A DNA stretch of 64,000 bases from contig CAWBRT010000009.1 in NCBI GenBank assembly GCA_963791145.1, forward strand, positions 316,955 to 380,954, written 5' to 3'. Shown here piece by piece: positions 35,514 through 44,116 of this stretch. How positions within the stretch are numbered: the first letter of the stretch is position 1; every line of letters starts with the position of its first letter. The notes under the pieces are model-generated. The model made no database searches. It was not told the origin of the DNA and saw nothing but the letters and a program-made list of their open reading frames with translations. Both the position numbers and the translations under genes were made by a program. The DNA comes from CAWBRT01 sp963791145. GTDB lineage: Bacteria; Acidobacteriota; Terriglobia; Terriglobales; Acidobacteriaceae.

Positions 35514-36245
35514 ATGTCCGTGTTGCCGCTGCCCATCGCCGCCTTTCTGGCAGGACTGCTGTCGTTTCTATCGCCCTGCGTACTGCCGCTGGTCCCCGGC
35601 TATGTCTCCCTGGTTTCCGGCGCCAGCGCCGACCGTCTCTCCACCGCGCCGGAGCAGCAGCAGCGGCCGCTGCTTAGCACGGTGATGTTGAATTCCTGCC
35701 TCTTCATCGCCGGCTTCAGCCTGGTATTCATTGCGCTTGGCGCGGTCGCCACTACCGTAGGCCAGCTGACACGCGAGTTTCACCGCGAGCTGGCCATGGT
35801 GGCCGGGGCGGTCATTATCATCTTCGGGCTGCACCTGACCGGCCTGGTGAAGATCAAGGCCCTGTATGCCGACAAGCGCATGCACAGCGTGGGCGGCGCC
35901 GGCAAGGCGGGCGCGTTCCTGGTCGGCTTCGCCTTCGCCTTTGGCTGGACGCCGTGCATCGGGCCCATTCTGGCCGGCATCCTCGTGCTGGCCGGCTCGC
36001 AGGATACGGTGATGAAGGGGATCCTGCTGCTGGCCGTCTATTCGCTCGGGCTGGCCGTCCCATTCCTGCTTACCTCGCTTGGGGTCAACCGGTTTCTTGC
36101 TTTTTATGCCCGCTTCCGCCGGCATCTCCATACGGTAGAAGTAATTAGCGGGGTTCTGCTGATCGTTTTCGGAGTGCTCATCGCGCTCGGGCGCTTTAGC
36201 ATGCTCTCGGGATACCTGGGATTCCTGAATCGATTCGCGCTTTAG
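35514..36245 (+). CDS. ccdA: Cytochrome c biogenesis protein CcdA
   Basis: 243 aa with six predicted transmembrane helices. Each half carries its redox Cys: FLSPCVLPLVPGYVSLV (about residues 17-34) and FGWTPCIGPILAGIL (about 145). CcdA passes electrons from cytosolic thioredoxin to periplasmic thiol proteins. It is followed by a TlpA-like thioredoxin and a DsbD-alpha-like protein on the same strand, which together supply the parts that DsbD joins in one chain. Confidence 0.93.
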   Translation: MSVLPLPIAAFLAGLLSFLSPCVLPLVPGYVSLVSGASADRLSTAPEQQQRPLLSTVMLNSCLFIAGFSLVFIALGAVATTVGQLTREFHRELAMVAGAVIIIFGLHLTGLVKIKALYADKRMHSVGGAGKAGAFLVGFAFAFGWTPCIGPILAGILVLAGSQDTVMKGILLLAVYSLGLAVPFLLTSLGVNRFLAFYARFRRHLHTVEVISGVLLIVFGVLIALGRFSMLSGYLGFLNRFAL

Positions 36246-36444
36246 CCGCGTCGTAAGTAGTAGCGCCTGGGCGATTCTGCCATGGCCGGCTTGGCTACCG
36301 CAGATCGCGGTGAAGTAGGCTGCGGAAAAACGGTTTCCTGTGCAGTGATCTGACGGTGTCCGGTTTCCCCCTGACGGCCAACTTTTGTCCGGCGTGTTTT
36401 TCCGCAGCTTTGGACTTTTTCGGCACTTATTGACGGAGGTCGGC

Positions 36445-37011
36445 GTGAAGGTTAACTTTCCTACGCTGGTGCTGCTGGTTGCCCTGGTGGCGGCCATGTT
36501 CTTTGGCGGGCGCTACCTGGCCAACCGCTCTACGGCCAACGCTTCACTGCCCCCGGCGCGGGCCGGCGCCGACTTCAAGGGGCAGCCTGCTCCCCAGTTC
36601 GACTTGAAGGATTTGCAAGGCAAAAATATTCGTCTCTCCGACTACCGGGGCAAAGTCGTGCTCTTGAATTTCTGGGCCACCTGGTGTCCTCCCTGCAAGG
36701 AGGAGATGCCGTGGTTCGTCGATCTGCAGCAGCGCTACGGTGCGCAAGGATTGCAGGTAATCGGTGTCGCCATGGACGATGCCGGGCAGAAGGCGGTCAG
36801 TTCCTTCACCGAGCACCTGGGCGTCAACTATCCCGTGCTGCTGGGCAAGGAATCGGTGGCGGAGTCATACGGCAACGTTCAGTTCCTGCCTGATACCTTT
36901 TACATCGGACGCGATGGCAAGATCGTCAGGCACGTACAAGGGCTGATCGAGCGCAAGAGCATCGAGGAGACGGTGAAACAGGCGCTCATCGCCCCACCGC
37001 CTAACGCCTAA
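36445..37011 (+). CDS. TlpA family thiol-disulfide oxidoreductase
   Basis: 188 aa. A single N-terminal membrane anchor (FPTLVLLVALVAAMFFGG) is followed by a thioredoxin fold with FWATWCPPCKEEMPW at about residues 77-91 and the cis-Pro region FLPDTFYI. The start GTG 36445 follows GGAGG. It should sit on the outer face of the membrane and take electrons from CcdA, as TlpA/CcmG/ResA proteins do for apocytochrome c. The neighbours ccdA and the DsbD-alpha-like protein support this. Confidence 0.9.
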   Translation: MKVNFPTLVLLVALVAAMFFGGRYLANRSTANASLPPARAGADFKGQPAPQFDLKDLQGKNIRLSDYRGKVVLLNFWATWCPPCKEEMPWFVDLQQRYGAQGLQVIGVAMDDAGQKAVSSFTEHLGVNYPVLLGKESVAESYGNVQFLPDTFYIGRDGKIVRHVQGLIERKSIEETVKQALIAPPPNA

Positions 37012-37136
37012 CCTTTGAAAGGATATGACTTGAGCCGGGGTGAAAGCCGGGGTCCCCGGTGCGCCCCGGTTCCGAACTGGGGTGCAGCTCCTTCAGGAAT
37101 TTGCTTGCTCGCTCTGAAACCTGTAAAAACAGCAGT

Positions 37137-37664
37137 ATGAGAGCTCGCCTGCTTGCCGCGGTTGTGGCCGTTCTTGTCTCCGCCGCCCTGGCGCAAACCA
37201 TCACTCTTCCCGAAGTCACGGCCTTGCCGGTCGCGCCGCTTACGGTGCAGGCGGGCAGGTCGACGCCGTTCAAACTCAGCTTCCGCATCCGCGATGGCTT
37301 TCACATCAACTCCAACAAGCCGCTGCAACAGGTACTGATCCCGACCTCCATCAAGCTCAGTCCGCCTACCGACATCCTGGTCGGCAGGCTCGAATATCCC
37401 GCCGGAGAACTGATGGGTTTGCCCTTCATGCCGGACGAGAAGCTGAGCGTCTATTCGGGAGCCTTTCAGGTTAGCGGCCAACTGAAAACCACCACGGCGA
37501 TCTCTCCGGGAACCTATCGCGTGCGCGGCGTGTTGCGATACCAGGCGTGCACCGAACGGCAATGCTTCCCTCCGCGCACCGCCGACTTCGATTTCGACGT
37601 GAAGGTGGTCCGCCACGCGCGCCCGCGCCGGAATCCGCCGCAGAGCCCGAATGTGCACGGATGA
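37137..37664 (+). CDS. DsbD alpha-like periplasmic domain protein
   Basis: 175 aa. Signal peptide RLLAAVVAVLVSAALAQ (ATG 37137), then an immunoglobulin-like beta domain with the redox pair in LRYQACTERQCFPPRT (about residues 134-149), as in the N-terminal domain of DsbD. Here it is a separate exported protein, not fused to the transmembrane part. It likely receives electrons from the nearby CcdA/TlpA pair. A G/C-rich hairpin region separates it from the TlpA gene. Confidence 0.82.
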   Translation: MRARLLAAVVAVLVSAALAQTITLPEVTALPVAPLTVQAGRSTPFKLSFRIRDGFHINSNKPLQQVLIPTSIKLSPPTDILVGRLEYPAGELMGLPFMPDEKLSVYSGAFQVSGQLKTTTAISPGTYRVRGVLRYQACTERQCFPPRTADFDFDVKVVRHARPRRNPPQSPNVHG

Positions 37665-37801
37665 AGCGTGTTGATGTAGCGCCGCCTTTCCCTGCGGTGG
37701 GCCCCGCCTTTGCGTAGGTACAGCCGCCCCCGGCTGTACATGACAGACGCGCGGCAGCGCGGCTGGCAGCAACTGGATTCGAAGAGGTGCGCTCTGCGCA
37801 C

Positions 37802-37831
37802 CCGCCCAGCCGAGGGCGACTGGGCCTACGC
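37802..37831. repeat. GCCCAGCCGAGGGCGACTGGGC repeat
   Basis: Second copy of the palindrome core at 7545-7579, here followed by CTACGCAG. A further hairpin, GTACAGCCGCCCCCGGCTGTAC, lies at about 37719-37740. Confidence 0.5.
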
Positions 37832-37835
37832 AGAT

Positions 37836-38273
37836 TTAATTGATCTGATCCGGCTTGGCGCGGGCGATGCGCTCGTCGATGGGTTTACGTCCCGCGTAGC
37901 CTTCTTCCATCCCATGCCAGTGGGTGATCGCGGATTCACCCAGTTTCCAGCACAGCAGGACGATCTCGCCAGTTTCGACCTTGCAGGGGAAGTCGAGCAG
38001 TCCCTGGTCCAGGTCCTTGACCTGGACGCCGATGGCGTTGATCTCGGCCAGCGCGTCCTTGGCTTTCTGCAGGGCCTTGTCGCGCTCGGCCCGGCGGCGC
38101 GACCAGCGCTTGATGTCGAGCATGGTGCCGCCATTCAGGAAGACGCGCTCCTGCACCGCCTGCAACTCGGCCTCGATCTGCTCGATTGTCTGCTTGGCCT
38201 CCATCGAGGTCTTCAGCAGCGACTCCAGAACCGGCAGCATGGCTTGAGCTTCCTGCAACGAGAAGGTACGCAT
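37836..38273 (-). CDS. DUF2203-type protein
   Basis: 145 aa. Starts MRTFSLQEAQAMLPVLESLL, then a long charged helical part (about residues 15-85), then VKDLDQGLLDFPC and LLCWKLGESAITHWHGMEEGY, the usual C-terminal core of the DUF2203 family. Cytosolic, function unknown. A longer frame reaches 38375, but the domain begins at ATG 38273. Monocistronic, convergent with the DsbD-alpha gene. Confidence 0.78.
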   Translation of the reverse strand: MRTFSLQEAQAMLPVLESLLKTSMEAKQTIEQIEAELQAVQERVFLNGGTMLDIKRWSRRRAERDKALQKAKDALAEINAIGVQVKDLDQGLLDFPCKVETGEIVLLCWKLGESAITHWHGMEEGYAGRKPIDERIARAKPDQIN

Positions 38274-38430
38274 AGGGCCAATCTCTTCCGTATTGTAAAC
38301 CCGGGAGCCCGGGGAACCCGTTAGGCGGTTCTCCCGCTTGGGACCGGCAGGGTGCCGGTTGCGGGATTCATGCAACTAGTTCCCACCAGGTGGTGTTAAA
38401 CACTACAATCAGCTTCTCAGGGAGAACTTC

Positions 38431-39090
38431 ATGAAGCGACGGAGTATTGCTCTTATAGGGTTGTCCGGGGTGATTGCGTTGGCGCTGGCTTTGACCGCCT
38501 GTGACGGCTTTTTCGTCTCGCCGAATTCGCCTGCGAGCGTCACGGTCAGTCCTGCCACTGCGGCTATTAGCTCCGGCAGCGGCAGCGCGACGTTACAAAT
38601 GTCTGCAAGTGTCGTGCTGGTCAACGGCAACAGTGCCTCTTGTACTTCGCCAAACTGGACGACTTCCGATCTAACTGGCACTTTCCTTACAATCAACGCA
38701 TCCACCGGGGTGATAACGCCTACGCCTAATGCGGGCGGTACAGTGACGGTGACGGTCAGTTGTAGCGGAAAGAGCAGCAGTGCAATTCCCATCGATGTCA
38801 TCGCCGGCACAATCGGCAGTGGTACTCCCACCATAAATCCTTCGGCTACGTCTGTAACGCCACCAAACTCCGTGACAGCGACATTCGCCGATTCCAATGG
38901 CGTGACCATCCCAGCCACCTATGTCGTCTGGTCCATCCCCTCGGGCGCGACTTTCAGCATCAGTGGCTCAAGCGCGGTGTTTACGTTTCTGGCGACCACC
39001 ACCGCCGGAACTGCAACAATCACTGGAACTGTTACAACAAACGGCAACGCAACGCTCTCCGCGACTTCAGCAACAATTACTATTTTGTGA
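38431..39090 (+). CDS. Lipoprotein with Ig-like (BIG) repeats
   Basis: 219 aa. AGGGAGAA precedes ATG 38431. The lipoprotein signal ends ALALTACDG (Cys about residue 24). The mature part is Ser/Thr/Gly-rich with two bacterial Ig-like units: SVTVSPATAAISSGSGSATL...VTVTVSC and PTINPSATSVTPPNSVTATF...ATITGTV. Such proteins are surface or periplasmic adhesin-like modules. Low-complexity composition may hide further similarity. Confidence 0.75.
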   Translation: MKRRSIALIGLSGVIALALALTACDGFFVSPNSPASVTVSPATAAISSGSGSATLQMSASVVLVNGNSASCTSPNWTTSDLTGTFLTINASTGVITPTPNAGGTVTVTVSCSGKSSSAIPIDVIAGTIGSGTPTINPSATSVTPPNSVTATFADSNGVTIPATYVVWSIPSGATFSISGSSAVFTFLATTTAGTATITGTVTTNGNATLSATSATITIL

Positions 39091-39148
39091 GGACGGAACG
39101 AGCAGTTGTCTTGTCTTTCGCCGGGTGAAGCACAACAATCAAGAACTA

Positions 39149-39186
39149 CCCCACCCTAGCGTCGAACCGCGACGCTAAGGGTGGGG
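39149..39186. terminator. CCCCACCCTAGCGTCG hairpin
   Basis: CCCCACCCT(T)AGCGTCG pairs with CGACGCTAAGGGTGGGG around AACCG. A long G/C stem directly after the Ig-like lipoprotein gene, without a clear T-run. It belongs to the CCCCAC repeat family and may double as a terminator. Confidence 0.45.
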
Positions 39187-39316
39187 CACCCGTCGAGCAT
39201 CTCTCCAATCCCGCCGCGCCAGATTCCATCAATTCTTAATGAATTCAGCGATTTGTGCCGATATCCTGAGCTGGTACTGCTAAAATCGGCTCGAAATTGA
39301 CACAGTGAGTATTGAT

Positions 39317-40408
39317 ATGGGCGAGATCAGAAGGATCGGCATCTGCACCGGCGGCGGCGACTGTCCCGGGTTGAACGCGGTGATTCGGGCCGCTGTCAAG
39401 ACGGCGGTCCTCAAGTACCGTTGGGAAGTAATTGGCATCCGCGATGGTTTTGACGGCCTCATCTGGCCGGAAAAGGCGCGGCCTCTCCAGCTCTGCGATG
39501 TCAGCGGACTGCTGGCGCGCGGCGGGACGATTCTGGGCACCACCAATCGCGGCAATCCCTTCGCCTACAAGCGCAACAACGACGGCGCCGAGACCGTGCG
39601 CGATTTCTCCGATGACCTGATTCGCAATGCCAGGGCTATGGGCATGGACTGTCTCATCGTCATCGGCGGCGACGGCACGCAGAAGATCGGCTGGGATCTG
39701 TTCCGCAAGGGGTTGAACGTGGTCGGCGTGCCCAAGACGATCGACAACGATCTTTCCGCCACCGAGTGCACCTTCGGCTTCGATACCGCCGTGGCCACCG
39801 CCACCGACGCTCACGACAAGATTCAGACCACCGCCGAGTCGCACCACCGGGTGATGATCATTGAACTGATGGGGCGCGACGCCGGCTGGCTCGCCCTGCA
39901 TGCCGGCATCGCCGGGGGAGCGCACATCATCCTCATCCCCGAGATTCCGTTCAGCCTGGAGCGGGTTTGCGAGTTCATCCAGCAGCGCAATGTCCTGGGC
40001 AAGCGCTTTACCGTCATCAGCGTCGCCGAGGGCGTGGACCTGCCCGACGACCTGAAGCGGTACTACCAGGAAAAATACGGCGCCTCGCCGCAAATCTCGG
40101 GCAAGGGAAACATCATTGCCGACTTCATCGCCGGCCGCTGCCACAAAGAGGTGCGCGTCACCGTGCTGGGGCACATACAGCGCGGCGGCTCGCCCACCGC
40201 GTTTGATCGCGTTCTGAGCACCCGCTTCGGCTCGGCGGCGGTCGACCTGATCGCCGAGGGCGGTTTCGGAAAGATGGTGGCCCTGCGCCAGCAAAGCGTC
40301 GTCTATGTCGATATCTGCGAAGCCATCGGCCGCCAGAAGATGGTGGATCCGGAGGGCGAGCTGGTGAGAACGGCCAAGAACATCGGCATTCATTTCGGCG
40401 AGCCATAG
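39317..40408 (+). CDS. pfkA: 6-phosphofructokinase
   Basis: 363 aa. Phosphorylates fructose 6-phosphate. Seen: GICTGGGDCPGLN (start of the nucleotide site), IGGDGTQKIG, PKTIDNDL with the catalytic Asp, MGRDAGWLAL and LGHIQRGGSPTAFDR. Gly follows GGD (GGDGT), the residue linked with ATP rather than pyrophosphate use in this superfamily, but mixed-substrate group III enzymes are possible. ATG 39317 or GTG 39305 could start it. Followed by the 85-bp palindrome. Confidence 0.92.
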   Translation: MGEIRRIGICTGGGDCPGLNAVIRAAVKTAVLKYRWEVIGIRDGFDGLIWPEKARPLQLCDVSGLLARGGTILGTTNRGNPFAYKRNNDGAETVRDFSDDLIRNARAMGMDCLIVIGGDGTQKIGWDLFRKGLNVVGVPKTIDNDLSATECTFGFDTAVATATDAHDKIQTTAESHHRVMIIELMGRDAGWLALHAGIAGGAHIILIPEIPFSLERVCEFIQQRNVLGKRFTVISVAEGVDLPDDLKRYYQEKYGASPQISGKGNIIADFIAGRCHKEVRVTVLGHIQRGGSPTAFDRVLSTRFGSAAVDLIAEGGFGKMVALRQQSVVYVDICEAIGRQKMVDPEGELVRTAKNIGIHFGEP

Positions 40409-40420
40409 CCCGGGCTAGAG

Positions 40421-40505
40421 CGGATTCAAAGTGGGCATACCCTTCGCTATCATCGCCGGGCTGATCGCCCGGCTACCGCACGGGGCATACCTTCCGCGAA
40501 TCCGG
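40421..40505 (+). repeat. 85-bp palindromic repeat, copy B
   Basis: Inverted relative to copy A at 29934-30018, six differences in 85. Ends CGGATTC and GAATCCG, flanked outside by CCCGGGCTAGAG and GGCTAAG. Central GCCGGGC-TGATC-GCCCGGC hairpin. It lies between pfk and the SH3 lipoprotein gene. Confidence 0.85.
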
Positions 40506-40605
40506 GCTAAGCATTCCTTTTCCGCCGGCTAGGTGCTCTGCCAAAGGCTTTTAATGTGGTGCGCTCAAGGTGTGCTGCACTACAATTCTGACGGACCCCA
40601 CTCCC

Positions 40606-41811
40606 GTGTTGAAGCGCTTAAAAAGCTTTGTTCCGGTGGATGCCTTCGTGTATCTGGCTCGCGCCGGCTGTTCCGTGCTGCTGCTGGCGTTGGTGCTGCT
40701 CTCTCCGCTCGCCTGCAAGCGCAATCCCATGCGTTCCGGCGAGTTCGGCTACGTCGCTGTTCCCCAGGCCACGCTGCGCGACCGCGTAGCGGCCCTCTAC
40801 AACAAAGTCGGCGCCGTGCGCAACGGTGAGAAGGTCGAGATTCTGGAGCGGCAAAAGCGCTTCGTCAAGGTAAGGACGTCCGCCGGCCAGGAAGGTTGGC
40901 TCGAGCAGCGGTATCTGATCAACCAGCAAACCTTCTCCGCGTTCGAGAAGCTGGCGGCGGAGAATGGCGCAGCGCCGTCCCAGGGCAAGGGCACGGTGCG
41001 AGCCGAGCTGAACATGCACATCACTCCGGCGCGCGACTCCGAAAAACTCTACCAGCTCGCCGAGGCTTCCAAGGTCGACATTCTGCGCCGGGCCACCGCC
41101 GAGAGAATCATGTCCGGCAACGCTGCCAAACCCGGGGCGGTCGGCGATCGCTCCAACCGCTCCAAAGGCCCGCAGGCTCCGGCCAAACCGGCTGCGGGAA
41201 AGAAGCCGGGGGAGGCGGAAATCAAGCCGCAACCGGAGATGGTCAACGCCAAGGCTCCTTCCGCCGGCGCCGCTTCCACTTCCGCCGAACCGAAGCTGAT
41301 GGATGACTGGTGGCTGGTCAGAGATCCACAGGGCCACGTGGGCTGGGTGCTGGCCAGAATGATCGATATCGAAGCGCCCATGGAGGTCGCCCAGTACGCC
41401 GAGGGTCAGCGAATTCAGGCCTGCTTCGCTCTCAACCACGTGCGCGACGGCGACAAGGATGTTCCGCAGTACCTCGTGCTCCTGTCACCGCCCAAGGATG
41501 GCTTCGCCTTCGACTTCGACTCCTTTCGCATCTTCACCTGGAACCTGCGGCGGCACCGCTATGAAACCGCCTACCGCGAGCGCAACATCATGGGATTCCT
41601 GCCGGTGACCACCGCTACCCGCAGCTTCGATCGGGAGGGTACGTTGCCCGTCTTTACCGTCCGTCTGCAGACTCAGGATGGCAGCCTGAGCGACCGCACC
41701 TACCGCCTTTCCGGACCCATCGTTAAACGTGTGCTTACGCCGGGAGAAGAGGTGCAGAAACTCGCCCAGATTCACAAGGAATCCAAGAAGCAGAAACACA
41801 AGAAAAAGTAA
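40606..41811 (+). CDS. SH3-domain lipoprotein
   Basis: 401 aa. From GTG 40606 the signal (VYLARAGCSVLLLALVLLS) ends at PLAC, a lipobox. An SH3b unit follows (VAALYNKVGAVRNGEKVEIL...QEGWLEQRYL, about residues 60-110). A second, interrupted one lies around residues 140-255 (VRAELNMHITPARDSEKLYQ ... WWLVRDPQGHVGWVLARMID), split by a Lys/Pro/Ala-rich linker (about 180-235). The C-terminal third is beta-rich and ends in a Lys-rich tail. SH3b modules usually bind cell wall or peptides. Function unknown. Confidence 0.75.
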   Translation: MLKRLKSFVPVDAFVYLARAGCSVLLLALVLLSPLACKRNPMRSGEFGYVAVPQATLRDRVAALYNKVGAVRNGEKVEILERQKRFVKVRTSAGQEGWLEQRYLINQQTFSAFEKLAAENGAAPSQGKGTVRAELNMHITPARDSEKLYQLAEASKVDILRRATAERIMSGNAAKPGAVGDRSNRSKGPQAPAKPAAGKKPGEAEIKPQPEMVNAKAPSAGAASTSAEPKLMDDWWLVRDPQGHVGWVLARMIDIEAPMEVAQYAEGQRIQACFALNHVRDGDKDVPQYLVLLSPPKDGFAFDFDSFRIFTWNLRRHRYETAYRERNIMGFLPVTTATRSFDREGTLPVFTVRLQTQDGSLSDRTYRLSGPIVKRVLTPGEEVQKLAQIHKESKKQKHKKK

Positions 41812-41986
41812 ACTCTCCACTCCTGCTGGCTGCAAGCCGCTGCACATAACGGTTTTTATACGCCGGAGTAGTCACTTTCCGGTCCCGGCAGCAACATTGC
41901 TGCCGGGAGTTCCGGGCTGCCCCGAGCCATCCGCCGAGCCCCGCTTGGAATCAATACTGGGGATGACTACGGGGAGGGGGCAGTTC

Positions 41987-42214
41987 ATGGCGGAGAAGAT
42001 CAAGAAACTGAATCTCCAACGAGATTACAAGAACTTCCTGTACTTCATCGACGGCGAAGGCAACGTCTGCCAGAAACCCAAATCGGGCGACGGCGATTCC
42101 TCGGTACTGGTGGAGCACGCCGTCCAGCGTGATAACCAGTACCTGTACTTCATCGACAAGGAAGGCGACGTGTCGCGCTCCCCGCGAGGGACCAAAAAGC
42201 GCACCGCCGCCTGA
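41987..42214 (+). CDS. Small protein with tandem YFID repeats, unknown
   Basis: 75 aa. GGGAGGGGG precedes ATG 41987. Two similar halves are visible: NFLYFIDGEGNVCQKPK (about residues 17-33) and QYLYFIDKEGDVSRSPR (about 52-68), so the protein is an internal duplication of a short beta hairpin with a basic end. No signal peptide. The large phosphoribosyltransferase/kinase-like gene begins 6 nt after its stop, which implies a shared transcript and likely partner role. Confidence 0.7.
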   Translation: MAEKIKKLNLQRDYKNFLYFIDGEGNVCQKPKSGDGDSSVLVEHAVQRDNQYLYFIDKEGDVSRSPRGTKKRTAA

Positions 42215-42220
42215 GTTTTC

Positions 42221-44116
42221 ATGGACAATTCAGGTTGGAACATGTACGTCTTCCGGGACGGCCGAAGGATTGTTTCCGGCCAGAGACTTGTCTCTGAGCT
42301 GCGTGTTGCCCTGGAAGCCCTGGCGGCGGAGAGCCGCCCGGGACAGGACCGCGTTCTTGACGCCCTTATTACCGCCGGCGAACTGGAATGTGCGCTGGCA
42401 GACGCCGGATCGCCCGCCAGTGAGCAGGCGAACAACGTGTCGGCAGCGGCCGGGCTGACCGACGACCTGGCTGAGATGCTGGTCTCATCCGGCACCGGTC
42501 AAGACTCGGAGAGCTGCCGGCATGGCGATCCAACGCGGTTGCTGGCGAAGTTGGAATCTGTTTCCGTTCCGCCCCGGCTGCAGGTTTCGGTGCATGAGGG
42601 CTTCGCCTATTACGCTCTGCATCCTTTGAAACTCGTCGACCTGCTGCAGACGCTCCCGCTGCCGCGCGATACGGCGGTGATGGGCATCCGCAGCATCGGT
42701 GTGACGCTGAGCGCCGTGCTGGTGGCCGCGCTCAGGCATCGGGGATGCGCCGCTGACCGCCTCAGCGTCCGCCCGGAGGGACATCCTTACGAACGCAAGC
42801 TGGCGCTCACCGCTCCGCAGAAAGCCTGGGTCGAGCGCCATCGCGATGGGCAGTTCATGGTCGTCGACGAAGGACCGGGACTCAGCGGCTCTTCGTTTTT
42901 GGCCGTGGCCGAAGCGCTGGCCGAGTCCGGCATACCCAGCCAGCGAATCCTGCTGATCGGCAGCCGCCAGCCCGACCCAGCCCAGCTGCGCTCGCCCAAC
43001 GCGGTGGAACGTTGGAACCGCTTCCGCTTCACCTGCCTTGCGTCGGCGCCCCACGTGCCTGCGGGCGCCATCATTCCCATCAGCGGCGGCCAGTGGAGAG
43101 ATGAGTTCCTGACCGGCGCCGACGGCCGCCCCGCTTCCTGGGCGCAGCTGGAGATGGCCAAGTTCCTCTCCGCCGACCGCAAGCTGCTCTACAAGTTTGA
43201 AGGTTTCGGACACTTCGGCGGCGAAATCGGCAAGCGCGCGCGCACCTTGGCGGCCGCCGGACTGGCGCCGGAGTATCTCGGCAATGAATGCGGCTTCGGC
43301 ATCTACGCCATGAACTCCGGACGCTTCCTCACGCACATTAACGTTTCGGCGGAGCTTTCACCCCAACCAATGGAAAACCGCCATTGTCTGGGGACCCCGG
43401 AGCTTTTACCCCAGCCAATGGAAAACCGCCATTGTCTGGGGACCCCGGAGCTTTTACCCCAGCCAATGGAAAACCGCCATTGTCTGGGGACCCCGGAGCT
43501 GCTGCGGCACCTGGCGCGCTACTGCGCCTTTCGTGTGCGCGAATTTCCGGCCGATGATTCTCAGCCCAGCGCCCTGGACGAGATGGCCTCCTGGAACTGG
43601 TCACTCGAGTTCGGCTCGGCGCCGGGCCCCCGCCCGCTCGAGGTGGAACGGCGGGTCTTCTGTGACGCCCGCATGATGCCCCACGAATGGCTGGCCTGCC
43701 CCGACGGGCGGCTGTTGAAACTGGATGGCGTGGCTCACGGCGACGATCATTTCTTCCCCGGCCCATGCGACATCGCCTGGGATCTGGCCGGCACTATCAT
43801 TGAGTGGAAGCTGCAGCCGGCCGTGCAGGAGTTTTTTCTGCAAGAGTATCGCCGCTTGAGCGAGGACGACGCGCGCCGGCGGTTGCCGTCCTATCTCCAG
43901 GCTTACGCGGCTTTCCGCTTCGGCTGGTCGAAAATGGCCGCCCTGGCCAGCGCCGGCACGCCGGACGAACCGCTGCTCTGGCAGGATTTCCACCGGTATC
44001 GCGCCATTGCCGCCAGCCTTTGCCCACCCGCCGTTCCGCCGGAGGTCGCACCCGTACAGGCCGTGGCTGCTCCATCGCCAGAGGATAAGCAACCGGCCCG
44101 GTTGGACGCTGCCTGA
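42221..44116 (+). CDS. Phosphoribosyltransferase-like / APH-kinase-like fusion protein, unknown
   Basis: 631 aa, not a family I can name. Residues about 110-290 look like a phosphoribosyltransferase domain: FMVVDEGPGLSGSSFLAVAE (about 211-230) is the PRPP-loop form. Residues about 300-600 resemble an aminoglycoside-phosphotransferase-type kinase: LLYKFEGFGHFGGEIGKRA near its start, FCDARMMPHEWLACPDGRLL and LKLDGVAHGDD with DIAWDLAG at the Mg-site end. Between these, residues 378-425 are three in-frame copies of a 16-residue unit encoded by a DNA palindrome. No ribosome site is evident; translation may be coupled to the 75-aa gene upstream. The role is unknown. Confidence 0.75.
   Translation: MDNSGWNMYVFRDGRRIVSGQRLVSELRVALEALAAESRPGQDRVLDALITAGELECALADAGSPASEQANNVSAAAGLTDDLAEMLVSSGTGQDSESCRHGDPTRLLAKLESVSVPPRLQVSVHEGFAYYALHPLKLVDLLQTLPLPRDTAVMGIRSIGVTLSAVLVAALRHRGCAADRLSVRPEGHPYERKLALTAPQKAWVERHRDGQFMVVDEGPGLSGSSFLAVAEALAESGIPSQRILLIGSRQPDPAQLRSPNAVERWNRFRFTCLASAPHVPAGAIIPISGGQWRDEFLTGADGRPASWAQLEMAKFLSADRKLLYKFEGFGHFGGEIGKRARTLAAAGLAPEYLGNECGFGIYAMNSGRFLTHINVSAELSPQPMENRHCLGTPELLPQPMENRHCLGTPELLPQPMENRHCLGTPELLRHLARYCAFRVREFPADDSQPSALDEMASWNWSLEFGSAPGPRPLEVERRVFCDARMMPHEWLACPDGRLLKLDGVAHGDDHFFPGPCDIAWDLAGTIIEWKLQPAVQEFFLQEYRRLSEDDARRRLPSYLQAYAAFRFGWSKMAALASAGTPDEPLLWQDFHRYRAIAASLCPPAVPPEVAPVQAVAAPSPEDKQPARLDAA
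43352..43495 (+). repeat. Three tandem in-frame 48-bp palindromic units
   Basis: Units at 43352-43399, 43400-43447 and 43448-43495. The last two are identical; the first differs at two positions. Each contains CCCCAGCCAATGG and CCATTGTCTGGGG, which fold into a hairpin around AAAACCG. Each encodes ELLPQPMENRHCLGTP. The flanking protein sequence would read continuously without them (HINVSA then ELLRHLARY). Confidence 0.9.
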
